Counted from the stretch's first letter, positions 15,942-24,697 are shown. The stretch is 38,985 bases of DNA from Clostridia bacterium DTU065 (GCA_001512545.1 LFSI01000084.1:3537-42521), one strand, 5' to 3'. The notes: generated by a model from the sequence alone, not told the origin. Made by a program: numbers and translations.

Positions 15942-18134
15942 CTATTTTCCTCCGATCAGGTGTACGAGCAGGTATCCGGAGAACAAGCCTTCAGGGATTT
16001 CGATGGAAACGTTTCCACCAGCTTGGCTAAACTTTGCGGTCCTTTCTCCGCTGAACTCAGGCGAGTAGAGCTTGATCTCCTCCACAGTGCCCAAGTCCTC
16101 CACCTGTACATTGAGGAGCAACTGTCCGAGTTTTTCCCCTTCTTCGGAGAAGGGTAAAACCTTGTCCGTCCTAGTCACGTAGCCCTCATCTTCAGGAAGG
16201 ATGCCGGTGGTGTTTACTAGATGGACTACATAACCCTCTTCAACCTTAAAGAGGCTGCCGCAAACGTCGATGTTGGAAACGGACAGAGCTTTTTTCTCCA
16301 CCAAAGCGTTGAGCAGTCTGCCGCCGTCTTCCCTAATCCTCTTGACCAGGGAGCCGGGGTAGTAAGCTCCATCAGGATGGGCGCTGGGCCAAATCTGAGG
16401 CTGAAACGCGTTTTCCCCGATGTCGCAGGGGATCCAGACAACTTCTCCCATCCCTATCTTCTCACTGACTCCCAGTACTTGGCCGCCTTCACCGAATAGA
16501 ATGGGCTCGGCACTGCCCTTTACTATCTGGGCTTTGGAGACCGTTTTGTTAAATGTCAGTTCCCGACCTCCGTACTTAAGGTCTGACCTGCCAGCATAAG
16601 GCTTCTTATCCAGGACAGCTGAAAGCCCGAGGGCTTTGGCTGCATCGTTCTGGTCGCGTTTTGAAATATCCGGTTTCTTGGTAGCAAACTCGCCGATGAT
16701 AATGAGCTTTCCACCGCTTTCGACGTACTGTCTCAGCTTGCTCAGCTCATCGTCGGAGACCATAACAATGTAAGGCAGGATCAACACGGCGTGCTTCTTG
16801 TACTCTTCTACAGGGTCTTCAGCAAACACCATATCGCTGAGAAGCCCCGAAACCTGTGCTGCCTCCATGTAGGACATAAACGGTTTCATGTACTCTTTGG
16901 GGGCGTTTGGCGAGCTGTAGTCTCTGGTTTCCTTGGAGAAGTAGAAAGCCAGATCGCTGACCTTCTTCGGTTCTCTGTAAAGATTTGCGTGTTCCATCTC
17001 AAACTCGCGGTAGGGCTTGTCATAGAAGATGTTTTTTCCAGGAGTTCCGGTGTAGAGTCCGCCCCATGAGCGGGAAAGAGCCCAGGCAAAATAAGCGCTA
17101 TCTGGGGTGTGTGGATAGAACAGAGCCATTGAAGGAACGCCGTGCCTCTCTGCCAAAGCGTAGCGGTTTGTGGCTTCGATGGCAAAACAGAGATAGGAGT
17201 ACTTGATCAAGCCACAAGCCTCTTGGAAGATCACGTCCCAAAGATCCAGCGCACTCTCGAAGCCATAGCAGGTGGTGTCAAAGGGCAAGACTTCTGCGCA
17301 GTACGCAGGTCTCATCGGTCTGAACCCCAGAGATTGGTAGAAGGCGTCCAGCTTTCTGTGAAATTCTCCGCTGCTCTTCTTCTTAAAGCGTTTCCAAGCG
17401 ATGTAGGCCGGATCGTCGTAGTTTTCGTAGAAAGATGCCCAGTTTTCCGGATCGGGCAGTGTATAGCCGGTCTCTTTGTGGAAGAGCTCCCTGCAGTACT
17501 CACAAGCGCAAGCGTGACCGCCTCCGAACCACTGCACGTCGTCGTTCATAATCCCGTCGATGTTGGCCTTCTTGATGATTCTTTCCAGGTGTTCTGTGTA
17601 AGCTTTATAGAAAGCCGGATGGTTAAAGCAGTGGGCATCGCCATTGTAGTGCTTGTAGATCCAATCGGCATCTTTGCCGTCTGTATGAACATAAGCGCTC
17701 AGAGCAAGCCCACCGGTGCTGCCGTCGATCTGGGCAAAGTCATCCATGTGAGCTCCGCCGAGAATAGGGTTGGCCTGAGATGTTTCGCGAAACTTCGGAA
17801 ATCTAGCGTCGTCGTGGCGCTTAACTGCGAAGCTGTCCCACTCGGCTTCATCGTCAATGCGGTAGGTCAAATGGGAGCTGTGATGCTCAACTACCTTGAT
17901 ACCGTACTTGTGGAAGGCTTTGGTGATTTTGGCAATGGCATTTTCAATGTCCTCCCAGTACGCCCAGTAGGAAAACCTGAAGTGGGTTCCAAACAAAATC
18001 ACCGTGGTAAAGTGAGCATCAGCAAAGCTTTTTGCAGCCCGATCGAAATCCTCATCTGTCCAATTGTACACAACATCAGAGCCATACCACATCCAACCGA
18101 AACGTTCATCCCAAGCTGCCCTGTTCTTTTTCAT
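15942..18134 (-). CDS. Glycoside hydrolase-like protein (GHL6-like, beta-galactosidase-style domain layout)
   Basis: The predicted cytoplasmic protein of about 730 residues has no signal peptide. The first 400 residues look like a TIM barrel of the 'hypothetical glycosyl hydrolase' group. They include EHHSSH, a DDVQWF acidic motif and a cysteine cluster HACACEYC like the metal site of GH42-type enzymes. A middle domain (about 440-560; LILPYIVMVSDDELSKL, then GGKLIIIGE) resembles the GATase-like trimerisation domain of beta-galactosidases, and a beta-sandwich tail follows. The start ATG at 18134 is preceded by AAGGGGG; an in-frame upstream extension has no such signal. The substrate is unknown. 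It lies upstream of a sugar-binding protein gene, suggesting the same carbohydrate. Confidence 0.8.
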   Translation of the reverse strand: MKKNRAAWDERFGWMWYGSDVVYNWTDEDFDRAAKSFADAHFTTVILFGTHFRFSYWAYWEDIENAIAKITKAFHKYGIKVVEHHSSHLTYRIDDEAEWDSFAVKRHDDARFPKFRETSQANPILGGAHMDDFAQIDGSTGGLALSAYVHTDGKDADWIYKHYNGDAHCFNHPAFYKAYTEHLERIIKKANIDGIMNDDVQWFGGGHACACEYCRELFHKETGYTLPDPENWASFYENYDDPAYIAWKRFKKKSSGEFHRKLDAFYQSLGFRPMRPAYCAEVLPFDTTCYGFESALDLWDVIFQEACGLIKYSYLCFAIEATNRYALAERHGVPSMALFYPHTPDSAYFAWALSRSWGGLYTGTPGKNIFYDKPYREFEMEHANLYREPKKVSDLAFYFSKETRDYSSPNAPKEYMKPFMSYMEAAQVSGLLSDMVFAEDPVEEYKKHAVLILPYIVMVSDDELSKLRQYVESGGKLIIIGEFATKKPDISKRDQNDAAKALGLSAVLDKKPYAGRSDLKYGGRELTFNKTVSKAQIVKGSAEPILFGEGGQVLGVSEKIGMGEVVWIPCDIGENAFQPQIWPSAHPDGAYYPGSLVKRIREDGGRLLNALVEKKALSVSNIDVCGSLFKVEEGYVVHLVNTTGILPEDEGYVTRTDKVLPFSEEGEKLGQLLLNVQVEDLGTVEEIKLYSPEFSGERTAKFSQAGGNVSIEIPEGLFSGYLLVHLIGGK

Positions 18135-18261
18135 AATTATCCCCCTTAGCCTTGAGTAGGCCTCTTTTCTCTCTCCTTTTGCTATACCACAACCCCAACA
18201 GCTTTTCCTTTGATTTGCCAGAATTCCATAGGATTTGCAAACCTCCACCTGTCTTATATGC

Positions 18262-18304
18262 AAAAACCCCCGGGCGACAAAATTGCCGTGCCTTGGGAGG
18301 TTTT
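18262..18304 (-). terminator. Terminator at the end of the Tad pilus operon
   Basis: On the minus strand AAAACCTCC pairs with GGGGGTTTT and an inner GGC/GCC helix continues the stem after a small internal loop. A run of five Ts follows. It lies 43 bases after the stop of the last pilus gene. Confidence 0.8.
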
Positions 18305-18346
18305 CTCGCCAAAGTCACGGCTCTTTGCTTCTTCTTCCCTTGCGTG

Positions 18347-19039
18347 TCAAAGCCCGCCGAGAAGTATGGGGCCGAAGATGATGATCATCACTGCGGGAAA
18401 GATCAAAAATGCTAAAGGAATGGTAATCTTAACACCTGCTTTCATGGCCTCTGCTTCCACCGACCTGAACTTTCTGTCGTAGAGCTGATCTGCAAGGAAG
18501 TTCAAGACTTCACTGGGCTCTGTACCCAGTTCTTCACTCTGCATCCAGCTCTGAACTAAAAAGGCAACCTGCTCGCTCTTGACCCTCTCAGCCCAGTTTT
18601 CCAGAGCTTCCCTTCTGCTTAAGCCCAGATCCATCTCCTGGACCACCTGACTCAGCTCATTTGTTAGAGGTCCTATGGGCATCCGCTTGACGATCTCCTC
18701 AAGAGCGGTGTTAGTGCTGAGACCTCCTCTGATGGTAACTGCCATAAGCCGGAGAAACTGGGGCAGTTCGTCCTCGATGGCTTTGATCAGATTTGCCTGC
18801 TGGTACTGCTTATCGTAGTAGTACAGAAGAAAGAGAAGGCACAAGATCCCCACGCCCAGCGGGAGCTGAAAGAGCATAACTACAAAGACCAGCGGAAGGG
18901 CGTAGATAATCTGCTTCAGGGGCTCTGGTTTTTTGTCGATTCCCAGCCTTTTCCGCAGCGTCTTCACCCGTCTTTGATAATCCAAAAAATCCCACAGGAA
19001 GTACAGCGCACATGCTGCGGCAAGGAGAAGCAAAAGCAT
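18347..19039 (-). CDS. tadC: Tad pilus inner-membrane platform protein, TadC-like (T2SSF family)
   Basis: The 230-residue membrane protein has an N-terminal helix, a pair of helices around residue 50-70, and a C-terminal hydrophobic segment. Between them is the GspF/T2SSF cytoplasmic domain, with LPQFLRLMAVTIRGGLSTNTALEEI-like family sequence. It forms the pilus assembly platform together with TadB and the CpaF motor. The ATG at 19039 overlaps the tadB stop (TAATG) and has GAGGTGAA eight bases upstream. A GTG six bases earlier is too close to that site. It is the last gene of the pilus operon. Confidence 0.92.
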   Translation of the reverse strand: MLLLLLAAACALYFLWDFLDYQRRVKTLRKRLGIDKKPEPLKQIIYALPLVFVVMLFQLPLGVGILCLLFLLYYYDKQYQQANLIKAIEDELPQFLRLMAVTIRGGLSTNTALEEIVKRMPIGPLTNELSQVVQEMDLGLSRREALENWAERVKSEQVAFLVQSWMQSEELGTEPSEVLNFLADQLYDRKFRSVEAEAMKAGVKITIPLAFLIFPAVMIIIFGPILLGGL

Positions 19040-19758
19040 TACCACTTCACCTCACAGATTCTCTTGATCCACAAAAAGCCTGCAATATCCAAGAGAAAAG
19101 CTAGAGTCAAAAGGATCTGCCCAGCAAAGGTTCTGGTGAAGAGATAGACCCTCGACCTGTCAACAAACCAATAAAACCCCAGGAAGGCAAAGGGCAGCAT
19201 AGCCAAGATCCAAGCGGTAAGCCGTCCTTGTGCAGTGATGCTCTTCAGCTTGCGGTCCAGCGCTTCTTTTTGGCTGTTGTGGTAGGAAAGACCGGTGAGG
19301 ATCTCGGCTAGGTTCCCACCCATGTTAATGGCCATGCCAGCAGCGGTGATAAAGCTGTGCCACTCTTTGGCATCAATCCTCGTTTCCGAGTCTTTGATGG
19401 CACTGATCCACGATTTACCGAGATCCACATCCTTAATGATCAGCCCGAGCTCATCTTTAATAGGCGGATCCACCGAACTTTCCACCAGGCGAAAGCCCTG
19501 ATCCAGACTCATTCCAGATTTTAGTGTTTGCGAAAGGAGAAGCAGTGCCTTCCCAACCTGTTCGTTCAGAAGCCTTTTGCGCGCTTTCGCGTTTTGCAGG
19601 TGCACAAGCTTCCTCGCAGCAAAGTAAACGCCCGCTCCCATAACGGCCCAAAAAGGTCGGCCGACGAACACGAAGATGGCAAAAAGGCCGTACTCAATTC
19701 CCACGTTCATCACCAGGGCAACGATTACACCCAGCGCAGCACCGGTAGAGTAGTCCAT
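19039..19758 (-). CDS. tadB: Tad pilus inner-membrane platform protein, TadB-like (T2SSF family)
   Basis: The 239-residue protein has two N-terminal membrane segments, a cytoplasmic T2SSF domain with the SGMSLDQGFRLVE and MGGNLAEIL motifs typical of TadB, and two C-terminal membrane segments. It pairs with TadC to form the platform on which the CpaF ATPase acts. AAGGTG precedes the ATG, which lies directly next to the cpaF stop codon. The order cpaF-tadB-tadC is the usual Tad arrangement. Confidence 0.93.
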   Translation of the reverse strand: MDYSTGAALGVIVALVMNVGIEYGLFAIFVFVGRPFWAVMGAGVYFAARKLVHLQNAKARKRLLNEQVGKALLLLSQTLKSGMSLDQGFRLVESSVDPPIKDELGLIIKDVDLGKSWISAIKDSETRIDAKEWHSFITAAGMAINMGGNLAEILTGLSYHNSQKEALDRKLKSITAQGRLTAWILAMLPFAFLGFYWFVDRSRVYLFTRTFAGQILLTLAFLLDIAGFLWIKRICEVKW

Positions 19759-21543
19759 CTAAAACACCTTCTGGAAAATGATGGCGTCCTTCTTAATACC
19801 CTTGATCTCGGTGATGCTGGTGACCTTTCTACTGCCGTCTGTAAGCCTTTGAGTCTGGATGATTACGTCAATAGCTGCTGCGATCTGCTCTCTGATGGCC
19901 TTGATAGGAAGGTCGTAGCCGCTCATAAGGACCATGGTCTCCAAGCGGAGGATCATATCCTCTGGCGTGTTGGCATGAGCTGTGGTGAGGCTGCCGCTGT
20001 GGCCGGTGTTCATAGCCTGGAGCATATCCAGAGCTTCTGCACCTCTTACCTCCCCCACCACAATGCGGTCAGGACGCATACGCAGAGCGTGCCTAACCAA
20101 ATCCCTGATGGTGACCTGACCCTTGCCTTCAACGTTGGCGGGTCTTGCCTCTAACCTCACCACGTGGGATTGGTTGAGGTTGAGCTCTGCCGAGTCTTCA
20201 ATGCAGACGATGCGCTCCTTTTCCGGGATAAAGCCAGAGATGATGTTGAGCAGCGTGGTCTTCCCCGAACCCGTTCCTCCGGAGACGATGATGTTCCGTT
20301 TCCCCACAACGGCCTCTTTGAGGTATGTTAGCATCTCGTGGGTGATACTGCGATTTTTCAGCAGATCGTTGGCGGTAAGCATGCTTTTGGAGAACTTGCG
20401 TATGGTGAGAGTCGGACCGTTGATGGCAAGAGGCGGAATGATGGCGTGAACCCTCGAGCCATCGGGCAGCCTGGCATCTACTGCTGGAGAGCTTTCGTCG
20501 ATTCGCCTGCCCAAAGGCGACACGATTCTTTCGATGATCCGCTTCACCTCATCGTTGCTGGTGAACTTGTGATCGGTAAGCTCCAAAAGGCCGTTTCGCT
20601 CCACATAAATCTGATTTGGTCCGTTCACCATGATTTCGGTTACCGTCTGATCACGCACCAGCTCTTCGATTTCGCCAAGACCCAAAACGTCGTCAAGGAG
20701 CTTTTTTTCCAAGAGACGCTGCTCGTCCAGATTGATCTTCCGGCCCTTTTTTCTCAGTTCCGCAAAAACATTACTCAGTTCTTCTTTGAGCCGCCGTTCC
20801 AAGTGCTCTCTTGGTTCGTTTTCGTCAATTACCACCCGCTCGATGAGCATTCTGTGTGCTTCAAGCCTGATGGGATAGAGGTTGGGATTGGCTTCGAACA
20901 AGTTGCTGGCGCTGCCTATGCGGAGTGGCTCCAAAGCGGTGATCTCCAGAGCGAGTCGCCTTAGGGAAGAGGCAAATTTGGACTTGGGAGCGTGGTTTAC
21001 CAAGAGCTCTCCTTTTTTTTCTGCCTCAAGAAGGTCCGGTTCTTCCGGAAGCCACTGCCATTTGGAGAGCGGTATGGGAAGAACTGCTAGGATCTCATCG
21101 CTTTCTAATCCCTTCTTCAACTTGTAGCGATTGCATACCACCTTAATCCGGTCCTTCGGATAGCTGTGTCTGAAGAGAAACCGGATCAGCTCCATACTGC
21201 CCTGGAGGTGCTCCACAGTTGCCGTCATCACCAAAAGCACCATGTCGCTTTCAAGAAGGACTTCTTTTTCCCACTGGTTCCTTCCGTCTGTCTCCACAAT
21301 TACAAAGTGCTTTTCCTGAGTTTTGTCATCTATCGTCTTCTGCCAATGCCTTCCCATGCCACCGCAGAGATACTCGAAACGGGCACTTTTCAGGTAACTT
21401 CCGCTGTCCTTAATCACCGAGTTCGAACGGATAAACACAACTCCGTCTTCTAACTCTCCACTTGCTCCGAGGAGCTCACAGAGGTTGGTGCCCACTGTGG
21501 TTTTCCCGGTGCCTCCGCAGAGACTGGCTATAGATATGAGCAA
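19759..21543 (-). CDS. cpaF: CpaE-CpaF fusion: MinD-like domain joined to the Tad pilus ATPase
   Basis: The 594-residue protein joins two modules usually encoded separately. Residues 1-200 are a CpaE/MinD-like P-loop domain with a variant Walker A (GGTGKTT, 10-16), FVIVETDGR as Walker A' and VVCNRYK. The family's polar-localisation role is only inferred here. Residues about 215-594 are the secretion ATPase TadA/CpaF. It has the N-terminal ERVV-rich helical part, VNGPNQIYVERNG, Walker A SGGTGSGKTT (421-430), Walker B region RIVVGEVRG (493-501) and the His box HSGSLTTAHAN. It powers Flp pilus assembly. The start is TTG with GGAGGTG upstream, two bases after the secretin stop. No separate cpaE gene is in the locus. 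Confidence 0.93.
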   Translation of the reverse strand: MLISIASLCGGTGKTTVGTNLCELLGASGELEDGVVFIRSNSVIKDSGSYLKSARFEYLCGGMGRHWQKTIDDKTQEKHFVIVETDGRNQWEKEVLLESDMVLLVMTATVEHLQGSMELIRFLFRHSYPKDRIKVVCNRYKLKKGLESDEILAVLPIPLSKWQWLPEEPDLLEAEKKGELLVNHAPKSKFASSLRRLALEITALEPLRIGSASNLFEANPNLYPIRLEAHRMLIERVVIDENEPREHLERRLKEELSNVFAELRKKGRKINLDEQRLLEKKLLDDVLGLGEIEELVRDQTVTEIMVNGPNQIYVERNGLLELTDHKFTSNDEVKRIIERIVSPLGRRIDESSPAVDARLPDGSRVHAIIPPLAINGPTLTIRKFSKSMLTANDLLKNRSITHEMLTYLKEAVVGKRNIIVSGGTGSGKTTLLNIISGFIPEKERIVCIEDSAELNLNQSHVVRLEARPANVEGKGQVTIRDLVRHALRMRPDRIVVGEVRGAEALDMLQAMNTGHSGSLTTAHANTPEDMILRLETMVLMSGYDLPIKAIREQIAAAIDVIIQTQRLTDGSRKVTSITEIKGIKKDAIIFQKVF

Positions 21544-21544
21544 G

Positions 21545-23443
21545 TCAGTTCACCTCCACCAAAACGCACATGATCTGGGATTGAGCCTGTTGGGATCTGG
21601 TGCCGAAGAGGAATCTGCCAAGGACAGGTAGACTCTCCAAAACCGGCAGGGACTTTTTGATCCAGCCTTCTTTGCTGGACCAGTATCTGAGCAGAAGGAC
21701 ACCTCCGCCTTTAGGCAACTCCACATTGCCCTCATAGGAGTAGCTTTTCAGTGCAGGGAGAGATGTGCCCTGAACCGTAACTCCGTTTCCCCAGTCTAAG
21801 TCGGAGACTACGATGTTCAGGTAGCCTGGAATCAGCCCGTTTTCTGCAAAACCGAACTGGCAATCTAGACTCACCCCGAATTGACGCCACTCTACCCCGT
21901 CTCCGAAGGGAATGGGAATCTCTCCACCGGTGTGTATCGACGTGCTTTCTCCAGGATAGGTGAGGACCGAAGGCTGTTTGATCTCCCACTCCTTTGCCAG
22001 TTCCTTGATTATACCGATCTCCTCCCAGCTCAAGACCACTTCCTGCCACCCCTGAGTGAGTTTTGCCGCATTGAGGGAAATTTGATCTAGATCCTTTTCG
22101 GTGATGTAGAAGCCCGACACCTGTACGGTGTAGGGATCTTTGGGGTTGACCTCCTCGCTGAGAAAAACCACCTTGGGAAAGAGGGCGTTTGCGGCAAGTT
22201 CAAAATCGCCCCTAACCTCTTTAGGCAGCCCGCGAACATACAAGGTGTCTCTGAAGGTTTGCATCTCTACATCTTCGATTTCCAGAAGGGCTCTAAGAAA
22301 CTCTAGTGCGTTTTCCTCCTTCCGAATGACGAAAACGCTTTTTCCGTACATCCTGCCGATCTCGACTAGCACTTGGGACTCTTCGCCTTGGCCCTTAATG
22401 GCATACATCTCGCCAACCGCTACCAGTTCCAGGTCTAATATCTGTGCCCATTCTGTGAGAACGCGCTCTGCAGAGGAGATCTGCACCTTCATTACGCCAT
22501 CCGGATACAGACAGTTGAACAGATCAGCTGCTAGGTTGAACCCAGCAAGGGTGTCGGTGGTGCCCGAGAGCACCACTGTACCTCCCACTCTCTCTAGGGT
22601 GAGGCTGCCGAGGTCCGCAAACAAACTCTGAAACAGAGGGGCTTCTTTGGACTCCACAACTAACATGTTGACTACGTTCTGCCGGTAGGCCTCGAAGATC
22701 TGTCCGAGAGCGTTCTTCTCCTCCTCGCTTGCAGCCTTGCCTTCCAAAATCACCACCTCACCGTAGTCGGTGACCTTCAAACCTTTGTACTTCAGCTTGG
22801 GGAGATCAGCAACTTGAACCTCCTCCTTGATCTCCAAGAGGCTCACCGCCTCAGGGTAGACCGAACTTACGAGAATTAAGATGCCTTCTTCGAGGTCTTT
22901 TGAAGGAACCGACCCGGTGAGGACCGCCGTCTGGCTGATCATGTTCAGCTTGATGCCCAGCCCATCTAAAAGCCCTTCAAGCTCGCTCTGGGCTAAATCC
23001 TGGTCCACAGCAAGATCCAACCGCACTTCGCTGTCGATGATCGCTGCAAGACCTTCTACATAGCTGAACGTCCTCTGGTCGGGCACCCGCCCTTTAATGA
23101 CGTAGTGCCCGCCGTCTTTCTCCAAAACCAGACCGAGGTTTTCCAAAATGGTCAGAGCTTTCTCTTTCTCCCTGCTGGGCACCCGCACCAGAATGGACTC
23201 GGTGGTAGTGCCTTTTTCACCAAAGATCATTACCTCAGATGAACCAACGTTTTTCGCAGTAATCACAACACCGTCTTTTACAGGCACCGCACTCACAACA
23301 TCGCTGTTGCCAACAATCACACGGGTGATGTCTGTTTGGGGAATAAAAATGATCTGCCCCAACTCGATGCTGTAAGATCCAAGGCAGATCAGGCTGAAAA
23401 ACATTATGATTGTCGCAATTCCCGTTAATCGATGTCGTACCAA
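21545..23443 (-). CDS. Tad locus secretin with repeated BON-like modules (CpaC/RcpA-like)
   Basis: The 632-residue exported protein has an N-terminal signal sequence, then the pilus-formation N-domain (SIELGQIIFIPQTDITRVIV). Several BON/KH-like repeats follow between about residues 100 and 450, each with a 'hVxLxGxxxx...P..V' pattern. The C-terminal secretin domain has GGEIPIPF and ends in the typical LPVLESLPVLGRFLFGTRS motif. Secretins form gated channels in outer membranes. The start is a TTG overlapping cpaB by 19 bases. It is preferred over the ATG 13 codons later because it supplies the basic RHR of the signal peptide. The repeat number and outer-membrane location are inferred. Confidence 0.88.
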   Translation of the reverse strand: MVRHRLTGIATIIMFFSLICLGSYSIELGQIIFIPQTDITRVIVGNSDVVSAVPVKDGVVITAKNVGSSEVMIFGEKGTTTESILVRVPSREKEKALTILENLGLVLEKDGGHYVIKGRVPDQRTFSYVEGLAAIIDSEVRLDLAVDQDLAQSELEGLLDGLGIKLNMISQTAVLTGSVPSKDLEEGILILVSSVYPEAVSLLEIKEEVQVADLPKLKYKGLKVTDYGEVVILEGKAASEEEKNALGQIFEAYRQNVVNMLVVESKEAPLFQSLFADLGSLTLERVGGTVVLSGTTDTLAGFNLAADLFNCLYPDGVMKVQISSAERVLTEWAQILDLELVAVGEMYAIKGQGEESQVLVEIGRMYGKSVFVIRKEENALEFLRALLEIEDVEMQTFRDTLYVRGLPKEVRGDFELAANALFPKVVFLSEEVNPKDPYTVQVSGFYITEKDLDQISLNAAKLTQGWQEVVLSWEEIGIIKELAKEWEIKQPSVLTYPGESTSIHTGGEIPIPFGDGVEWRQFGVSLDCQFGFAENGLIPGYLNIVVSDLDWGNGVTVQGTSLPALKSYSYEGNVELPKGGGVLLLRYWSSKEGWIKKSLPVLESLPVLGRFLFGTRSQQAQSQIMCVLVEVN

Positions 23444-24093
23444 ACAACCTCACCACCTTCAATCACCTCTACTCTTCTTGTGGAGCTGTTTTCTTCTTTA
23501 AGGAAGTTCTTTGCAGCCACTAGTGGATCGGCGGGAACCTTCAAGCCTCCTGAGGACGGAACAACTGTAAGCACAGCACTCGGTTTCAACAAGCTGATGG
23601 CCTGAGCTTGTTTTTCTGTAGTTCCCACGAGAATTAAGCTGGTATCGCTGTACTCGTTGCGGCGCACTTCCTCCACCTGGAGGTTGTCTGCCAAGGTGAG
23701 AGTGTCTTCTTCACTACTTACAAGCACCGCAATTTTGTCTCCCTGACTGATTCCCAACGCGTCGGTCTGGAGAGTAAGCATCACCTTGGCTTCGGTTTGT
23801 ATGCCTTCCAAGTCTTTAGCAAAGAGAATTTCACCTTTTTGCAGTGGATAGCTGAGTACTTTCCCTTCAATGTCAAATCCTGCCACTCCTTCAGGTAGCA
23901 GTTCTACAGGTAAGCCGACTTCCTCAAAATCAGATCCCTTTAGCCGCGTTCCCGCAGAAAGAAACTCTCTTGCAACCAGTACGGGAACGGTTGTGGGCTC
24001 GTCCCCATCATTGCCGTTAGTTCCAGCCAGAAAAAACCAGCTGAGAAAAACGATCGCGAATGAAATCCCCAACCGCAATAGCTTCTTGGTCAT
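23425..24093 (-). CDS. cpaB: Flp pilus assembly protein CpaB (SAF domain)
   Basis: The 222-residue protein has one N-terminal membrane anchor (about residues 8-24) and a SAF domain beginning VPVLVAREFLSAGTRL. A CpaB C-terminal region follows, with repeated beta-rich segments such as VMLTLQTDALGISQGDKIAVLV. In other Tad systems CpaB/RcpC is periplasmic and works with the secretin, whose gene directly follows here with a 19-base overlap. GGTGAC lies upstream of the ATG. The first 77 bases overlap the end of the upstream unknown gene, a long overlap for this operon. Confidence 0.92.
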   Translation of the reverse strand: MTKKLLRLGISFAIVFLSWFFLAGTNGNDGDEPTTVPVLVAREFLSAGTRLKGSDFEEVGLPVELLPEGVAGFDIEGKVLSYPLQKGEILFAKDLEGIQTEAKVMLTLQTDALGISQGDKIAVLVSSEEDTLTLADNLQVEEVRRNEYSDTSLILVGTTEKQAQAISLLKPSAVLTVVPSSGGLKVPADPLVAAKNFLKEENSSTRRVEVIEGGEVVWYDID

Positions 24094-24682
24094 CTCTCGT
24101 CACCTGTATCATAGCTTTAGGTTCGCTGCTTGTGGCAAAAATCACGATACTTTCGTCACCGATGTCGAACAACTCCAACCCAAAGTCTCGACAGAAGTCG
24201 TAATCATCAGGATAGCGGATCTTTTCGTTTTGCTTTAACAGAGAGCACAGCCTGTCCACATGGTTGTGGTTTAACTGGATCGCTTCCATGTTGGCAAAAC
24301 CGATAGCATACTCTATTTCGCTCAAGTTCAAGTACTTCCAAACCACTGAGCTACTGGGTTTTCGTTTCCCTATATCCATGTACACCGCTTTGTCCGTGCC
24401 TTCAAGCACTATGGCAGCATCTCCTTTTGCGAAAGCTTCAACCTGTTCTGAGAGCGAATCTAACTTGGCTTGGTTAATCAAAAGGGTGGGATTGATTGAG
24501 CCGATGAACTCCAGTACTTGACTGGAATCGTAGAAGTCCACTCCTCTCAGTTTGTTTTTGTCTTCTAACATAAAAGCAATTGGAAATGTAAGATCCTGAG
24601 AGAAGGTGTAGCCGATTTGCACCGGCTTGGCATAAACGCTTGAGACCAAAAGCATCAGACAGAGAACGACGATTTTTAACAT
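24017..24682 (-). CDS. Secreted protein of unknown function in the Tad locus
   Basis: I do not recognise this 221-residue protein. It has a clear signal peptide (MLKIVVLCLMLLVSSVYA, cleavage before KPVQ) and no further membrane helix. The mature part is acidic, with a segment AFAKGDAAIVLEGTDKAVYM and two cysteines near residues 150 and 167 that could form a disulfide. The ATG at 24682 has AAAGGAG eight bases upstream; a GTG nine bases earlier sits on that site. It lies between a TadE-like gene and cpaB and overlaps cpaB by 77 bases. Position and export suggest a periplasmic or surface partner of the pilus machinery, but this is inference. Confidence 0.75.
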   Translation of the reverse strand: MLKIVVLCLMLLVSSVYAKPVQIGYTFSQDLTFPIAFMLEDKNKLRGVDFYDSSQVLEFIGSINPTLLINQAKLDSLSEQVEAFAKGDAAIVLEGTDKAVYMDIGKRKPSSSVVWKYLNLSEIEYAIGFANMEAIQLNHNHVDRLCSLLKQNEKIRYPDDYDFCRDFGLELFDIGDESIVIFATSSEPKAMIQVTRDDQEAIAVGDFIRDRFSQLVFSGWN

Positions 24683-24697
24683 CTTTGCCACTCCTTT

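Noticed and set aside
17142-18149. Plus-strand frame of 335 codons opposite the glycosidase-like gene
   Set aside because: It is long, but antisense to a protein with coherent domain structure, has no motif or start signal, and mirrors that gene's codon bias.
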